In this document: in pieces, positions 59,011-64,000 of the stretch | Layout of the letters: each line of letters opens with the position of its first letter | Position numbering within the stretch: position 1 is the stretch's first letter | Origin: Armigeres subalbatus | Lineage: Eukaryota > Arthropoda > Insecta > Diptera > Culicidae | DNA: 64,000 bases | Direction: 5' to 3' | Assembly (NCBI RefSeq): GCF_024139115.2 | Contig: NC_085141.1 | Location: 380,263,278-380,327,277, forward strand | The notes under the pieces: model-generated | Seen by the model: the letters and a program-made list of their open reading frames with translations, nothing else | The model's database searches: none | Told to the model about the DNA's origin: nothing | Made by a program: the position numbers and the translations under genes

Positions 59011-59399
59011 GTGGAGAAAAAAATCAATGGCTGAAAAAATCAATTTTACCGTGGATTTTTGGATTAACGCGGAATCGCCGCATAAAAATCGACTTCAGTG
59101 GATTAAAATTGCAATATTCTGCGTTTGCTGATCATCAAACAGCACATTCAAAATAGTCAATTGCCGGTGATACTAATCAATACCTAATTTCAAAATGTTA
59201 TTTGAATTACCACTATTTTGTTACTCTTTGATTTTGATTAATCAAATTTTTACAATAATTTTTTTTCGTGACCCCAAAGTGTTAAGAATTAGATTTCGGT
59301 GTCATAGAACAAATTGGTAATAACTTTTTCAAAAGTTATTTCCAATTTAGGATTTAGATACATTTCAGTCGTTTTGATCTCAAAATAACTAAGTTTCAG

Positions 59400-61110
59400 A
59401 AAAAATCTAAAATTTTCCTGAAATTTTCCTAAATATGCCAACAAAGCTCTTGGTGAAGTTTCTGAAAGAATTTCTGGAGGAAACTATGATTTTTTTTAAT
59501 TTCTACAGGCATTTCTCAGTAAATTTCATTAGGAATTCCTTCGTAAAATCCTATGACAATGTCTGCAGAATTTTTCTATTTCAGAAAGAATAAACCATTC
59601 AGGTTCTCTTTGGGAAATTCCTTTAGTAAAACATAAAATATTCCTGGAATTCATTCTGAATTCAAGAGAATTTTCTAAGGGACTTTCCGAGAAAATTCCT
59701 GGAGTAGTGTTGGAAAGTGTAGTAGGAACCTTTTAAGAAAATTTTGAGCAAATCCCCACAGACTTTTCGAAGGAATTCCTAACAGTATTTCCAAAATGCA
59801 TCAGCGGCTGCTTCCGCATCCTCCTCGATTGCACACCCCAGAACCAACGTCCTGTTCCAGGTTCTCTGCAAGTTCTTTTGCTGGTCTCTCTTCCTGCATA
59901 CGCACTACATGTCCAACCCACTGTAATCTGCCTTAGTTTATCAACCTGCCTATGTCTGCATTTTTGTATACTTGGTTTAACTCGTGGTTCATTCATTCGT
60001 CTGCTCCATTTACCATTTTCCACCACGCTGCCAAGTATTGAGCACAGTATTTTCAACTCAAACACTTTGAGAATTTGATAATCTGCATCTTTTAACATCC
60101 ATGATTCATGGCCGTACAGGACGACTGGACGAATCAACGATGTGTACAGAGCTAGTTTTATCAGTGTCTGTAGGTAGCGTCATGAAGTTACCAAAGAATT
60201 TTCTGGAGGAATTTTCAAAGGATTACCCTGAGAAATTCTATATTAAATTGCTTAAAGTAGTTTTGGAAGAATTCCTATGGGAATTTCAAAAACAATTATT
60301 GTAAAGGAACTTGCTAAGGAACTCCTAGAGGAATTACTAAACAAAAATTTCCGAAGGAATATCAAATTGATTTTCAAAGAAATTCCAAAGCAAAATTCCG
60401 AAGCTGACAGAAATTTCCGAAGTAATCAGTTAATAAATTTCTGAAGGAGTTTTTAGAGATTTTGAATTTTGAAACAATTTCCTGAGGAACTCCTAAAACA
60501 TTCTCTGTAGATATTTCAAAAAGAAGGATTTTCAGAAGGTATATCCGAATTTCTGAACGAAGTCTTGACAGAATGTCCAAAGGAATTTTCGGAGATATCT
60601 AAGACTGTCAGAAGTTTCTTCAGGAGTCACTTTGAAAAAAAAAAACGGATATTCCTTCAGGAACTTGTTCAGGAATTCTTAAGGAAATTTCGCCCTAGAA
60701 ATTTTCAAGGAATTCCAAAAGAGTTCTTAGAAGAATTTCTTGAGAAATTTTCGGGAAAACAACTTAACGATTTCCCAAGGTTTTCTTAAACAAATTTCTG
60801 AAGGAACTTTTTCCGAAATAATTCCTGAGAGAAATTTCCGAATATAGTTGAGAAAAAGACTTTCTGGAATTCGTTTCCGGAGGAGTTTTTGTAGAACTTC
60901 TTGAGGTAATATACGAGGGAATTCCTGGACGAATCTCCATAGGATTTTTTGGAGAATTACAAAAAAAAATCCTGGAGAATTTTAGGAATGACTTCAGAAA
61001 TACCAGTAGGCATTTCCTCTGGAATTCTATTAGAAATTTCTTCATTTCTTCATTTCTTCTTTCTTCAGAATTCCTCCGGAAATTCCTCAAATGTTCTTTC
61101 AGAAATTCCT
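59400..61110. repeat. Degenerate GAATTCC-type tandem repeat domain, part 1
   Basis: Imperfect GGAATT(T/C)C, GAAGGAATT and TTCCTGGAGGAA words, like 2640-3770. Interrupted by an RTE fragment at about 59790-60180. Open frames on both strands translate the repeat and are not genes. Confidence 0.75.
59790..60180 (-). mobile_element. RTE-type retrotransposon fragment
   Basis: The - strand frame gives MIRPVVLYGHESWMLKD, FELKILCSILGSV and KPSIQKCRHRQVD, the RTE C-terminal blocks also seen at 31701-32468, though more diverged. It is embedded in the GAATTCC-type repeat. Confidence 0.7.
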
Positions 61111-61115
61111 TTAGG

Positions 61116-61225
61116 GGTTGTCCATAAACCACGTAGACTCTTGAGGGAGAGGGGGTTCGAAAAAGTCTACATCAGTCTACGAAGGGGGGCGGGGGTATAC
61201 GAAAAGTCTACGTAGACTTTTTTTT
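61116..61225. mobile_element. MITE end with CCACGTAGAC and G-run core
   Basis: AGGGGTTGTCCATAAACCACG, then GAGGGAGAGGGGGTTCG and GGGGGGCGGGGG, and three AAGTCTACGT-like words. A matching inverted end (CCTACGTGGTTTGTGGG) lies at about 63651, so the two may border one larger element of about 2.5 kb. Confidence 0.6.
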
Positions 61226-61712
61226 TTCGGAAAACATTTCATACGGCAGTGCAAAGTTCACTTGTTTGATTTTTTTTAATTTCGAAAAAAATTCAAAATT
61301 TCCGCTTGGATTACATTGTAGATTCTACTAAAATATCTTTTGATTTTCGGCAGGAACTTCTTTAGAAACTACAAGTGATTCTTTAGAATTTTCACGGGAA
61401 ATTATATCGCACTTCGATGAAAAATTCTTTAGAATTTACAACGGAAGCATTTTGGAATATCCAAGAAGAAGTCTTTGGAATTTCCAAAAGACATTCTTTG
61501 GAACTTTCAAGGGGAATTCTCCAAAATTTCCGTGAGAAATTCTTCAGAATTTTAACTGAATATTTTCCGGGAAGTCCCCGGGAAATTTTCCTTAATTTCT
61601 GAAATTCTTGGAATTTTCGCGAGGAATTCTTTGGACGGATGTATATGAGCGAAATTATTCGAAATTTAACGGCAATTTCTTCGGCAGTTCTAATGAAAAT
61701 TCTTTGGAATTA
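61226..61712. repeat. Degenerate GAATTCC-type repeat domain, part 2
   Basis: GGAATTT(T/C)C, TTCTTTGGAAT and AATTCTTTAGAATTT words up to the start of the Tc1/mariner-type element. Confidence 0.65.
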
Positions 61713-62643
61713 AAGCTATGTCCATTTAGAATCCGGAATAATAAAATCATCTGTATCTCGGTAACGGATTGACGTACAAATAAGGTTAATACATCGAAAC
61801 AAGGGTAATTCACTGTACTTTAAGAAAAAAATATTGATACAAATAATTTCTTCTTGTTTCTAGTGAAAATTCGCACCTTCTTCTTTATTCCTCTCATCAA
61901 AAGTTGCACACCTCCGGAGTCAACTTCCTTGGCACATTTGTTCCACATTTTGGTCATCTAAGTCGCGTCCCGAGCTGTTTTTCCACTTTTCTTGAGCTTC
62001 CGCTTCATTACTGCCCAAAATGTCTCGATGGGCCGGAGCTGTGGGCAGTTGCGTGGATTTATGTTTTTATCAATGAAATCTTCGTTATTATCGCGGTACC
62101 ACTGGATGACTTCCCGGCTGTAGTGGCAACTCACCAAATCTGGCCAAAACTTCACGGGACCTTTATGGGCTTTATGGAAGGTAGACCGCGGTTTTTGAGA
62201 CATTCCTCCTTGTACAGATTTGAGTCCATCGTCTTATTCGTCACAAACACTTAGGTCTTTGCCCCACAGTTGCATATCCCTTGCCACAATCATCCGTTTT
62301 TTTTTTGCAAGTTTGTCCATTAAAGCAAACTTAATCTTCGCAGGAACTACTCCTTGTGCCGTCACCATGTAGAATTTTTGGCTAAGAAGCTGTCCGAAAT
62401 CCATTTTGACGTAGGTTCCATCGTCTATGACAGGATTATCAACGTGGGTGTGCAGACTTTTTTCTCCCCTTTCGGCTTCCATCTGGAATAATTTTTGACA
62501 CGCTGCACGAAACTTCGTGAAATTTATACCACCGCAAGTGGGCGCCTAGGTAGACAAACCGCTGTAAAAGAATTCTTGCTGCGGTCACTTTCCGTGCCTC
62601 TGCAAAACAATAAATGATTCCGGATTCTAAATGGACATAGCTT
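61713..62643 (-). mobile_element. Tc1/mariner-type (IS630) transposon, internally deleted
   Basis: Flanked by TA (61711-61712, 62644-62645). Terminal inverted repeats of 25 bp start AAGCTATGTCCATTTAGAAT. The - strand carries a broken transposase in two frames: 62482-62234 (VIDDGTYVKMDF, likely first catalytic Asp) and 62203-61958 (FWPDLVSCHY, likely second Asp; NCPQLRPIETFW, likely third acidic residue). The N-terminal DNA-binding part is missing, and a frameshift separates the pieces. At 931 bp it is shorter than an intact element. Confidence 0.85.
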
Positions 62644-62645
62644 TA

Positions 62646-63250
62646 TCGATGGAAAAAGAAATTTTTGAAAACTTTCACGAGAAATTATTTTAATTTCCCA
62701 CCAAAAACTCTTTGAGTTTTCACAAAAAAAATATTGCAATTCTTGTAAGAAAGCATTAGTAATTTTCATGAAAATTTATTCTATTTTTTACGATAAATTC
62801 ACCACAAATTCAACTGAAATCCTCCATAATTTCCACCGAAAATTATCTGGAAAACTCTTTGGAATGTCCATAGGATTTTTTTTAATTTCTTCAGGAAATC
62901 GCTTCTACTTTGCAAGAGAAATGTCAAAATATCGTAAGAAACCTTTAGCATGGTTTCAACGGGAAATAATTCAAAATTTTCACGGAAAATTACTCGACGT
63001 TTTAACGGAAAAACTTTTGGAATTTAGAAAAAATTCTTGAGATTTCAACGGAATGGAATTTTTAAGAAAAATATCGGAATTATCACGGAGAGTTCTTTGG
63101 AGTATTACCTGGAAACTTTGAAGGTTATCAATCGGGAAATTCTACGGAATTTCTACGACAAACTTTTTGGAATGTAGACTTGACGTTCTCGAAATTTCAA
63201 CTCGAAATTCTGATTGGGTTTTCTACAAATTTGAACCGGCATGCAGAATT
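62646..63250. repeat. Degenerate GAATTCC-type repeat domain, part 3
   Basis: AAATTTTCACGGAAAATT, TTTTGGAATTT and related words continue to about 63220. Confidence 0.65.
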
Positions 63251-63556
63251 ATAATTCAGATGCGTGACAGATTTTAAGCAGTCAGTGGTACGCCTATGCA
63301 AGTGCCGGTGGCGGTGGCGCACACCTCTAGGAGGAATCAAATCCAACAGAAATTAAATTAATTGGCTTCGAGATTTGGTTTCACGAGCTATGGACAGAGG
63401 ATTGAATTTGATTTCGTTTTGAATTTTTAATTGATATTGAGTTGGATTTTATTCAGTTTTATTTTGTTAGGTTTGAAATTTGTATATCTGAATTGCTGAA
63501 AACGTGGCAGATTTCCAATTTTTTTCCAATCACTTATGACATTTTGTTAAATTTGA
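63251..63556. other. Unassigned; right-hand partner of the CGG end
   Basis: Contains GCCGGTGGCGGTGGCGCACA up to about 63322 (see 58884). The rest is AT-rich with nothing recognised. Confidence 0.4.
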
Positions 63557-63668
63557 AAAAGTCTACGTATACTTCAAGGGGGTGGGGAAGGGGTTTTGGA
63601 AAAGTCTACTAGGGGGAAAGGGGGGTGGGTTTGAAAATGTGAAAATTCGGCCTACGTGGTTTGTGGGA
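63557..63668. mobile_element. MITE end with G-run core, inverted partner of 61116
   Basis: AAGTCTACGTATACTTC, GGGGGTGGGGAAGGGG, AAAAGTCTACTAGGGGG and the end CCTACGTGGTTTGTGGG mirror 61116-61225. Confidence 0.6.
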
Positions 63669-64000
63669 AGTTGTTTAGAAATACTTTCAAAATCTCATAA
63701 AGTAGTTCAAACGGGAATTATTTTCGAAAATCCATTCAGGCTCTCTTTTAAAAATGCCTTCGGAAATATATTTCGAAATTCCTGCACAAAACCATCCAGG
63801 AATTTCTTCAAAAACTTCTCCAAAAATTCATTTAAGAGCTCCTCAAAAAATTTTCCTTGAATAATCTAAAAAAAACTCCACCGAGAATTCTTTTGGATAT
63901 TTCACCAGGGGTTTCCTTAAAAATTTCTTCGAAAAGCCTCCCGGATTCCTTCTTAGATTTATTCCAGGAAATCCATTGAAAATTAATTAGATAATGAAAT
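63669..64000. repeat. Degenerate GAATTCC-type repeat domain, part 4
   Basis: AAATTTCTTCAAAA, AGGAATTTC and TTTCCTTGAA words run to the window end. Confidence 0.6.

Overview
The window looks like nuclear DNA of a culicine mosquito, most likely Aedes. The reasons are the AT-rich base composition, spliced genes with GT-AG introns, a 15.4-kb intron packed with transposons, tRNA-derived SINEs that look like the Aedes Feilai family, RTE-, I/Loner- and L1-type non-LTR retrotransposons, and dozens of small inverted-repeat elements. This assignment is inferred from recognised families; no database search was run.

Three host loci can be supported. (1) The 3' half of an ABHD17-type depalmitoylase lies on the + strand, with exons 9418-9792 and 25234-25450 and the complete Ser-Asp-His triad. 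Its N-terminal exons are not in the window. Downstream, in the same frame, come 89 open codons interrupted by one phase-preserving intron, a TAG, and a 555-codon open frame (26027-27694). I regard this as the most interesting feature of the window: either the annotated stop is read through, possibly twice, or a second cistron shares the mRNA. (2) A flavin-containing monooxygenase (FMO) lies on the - strand at 46285-47654, with an intron directly after its start codon. (3) An intronless FMO paralogue lies on the + strand at 57069-58337. The two FMO genes are head to head, about 9.4 kb apart.

Layout: 1-9.4 kb holds repeats (MITEs, a degenerate GAATTCC-type array, a 1.6-kb terminal-inverted-repeat element carrying a SINE, an RTE fragment). 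9.4-27.7 kb is the ABHD17 locus. Its large intron carries an RTE element split by a 1.1-kb purine tract, two 254-bp sister MITEs, an I/Loner-like fragment, a tandem array of ~0.95-kb units, and a 4.09-kb Sola-like DNA transposon inserted in that array. 28-46 kb is a graveyard of nested transposons: a hAT-type element inside an old SINE, RTE, a gypsy gag remnant, an L1-like element broken by a foldback element and a SINE, a Tc1-like element, a 2.8-kb inverted repeat holding three younger insertions, and a 253-bp near-perfect palindrome. 46-58.3 kb is the FMO region, with a ~150-bp satellite present in both orientations, a second hAT element and an (AT)60 tract. 58.4-64 kb is mostly a degenerate GAATTCC-type repeat domain with an RTE fragment and a Tc1/mariner-type element.

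I see no bona fide tRNA, rRNA or CRISPR. The transposon reading frames are broken and are annotated as remnants.
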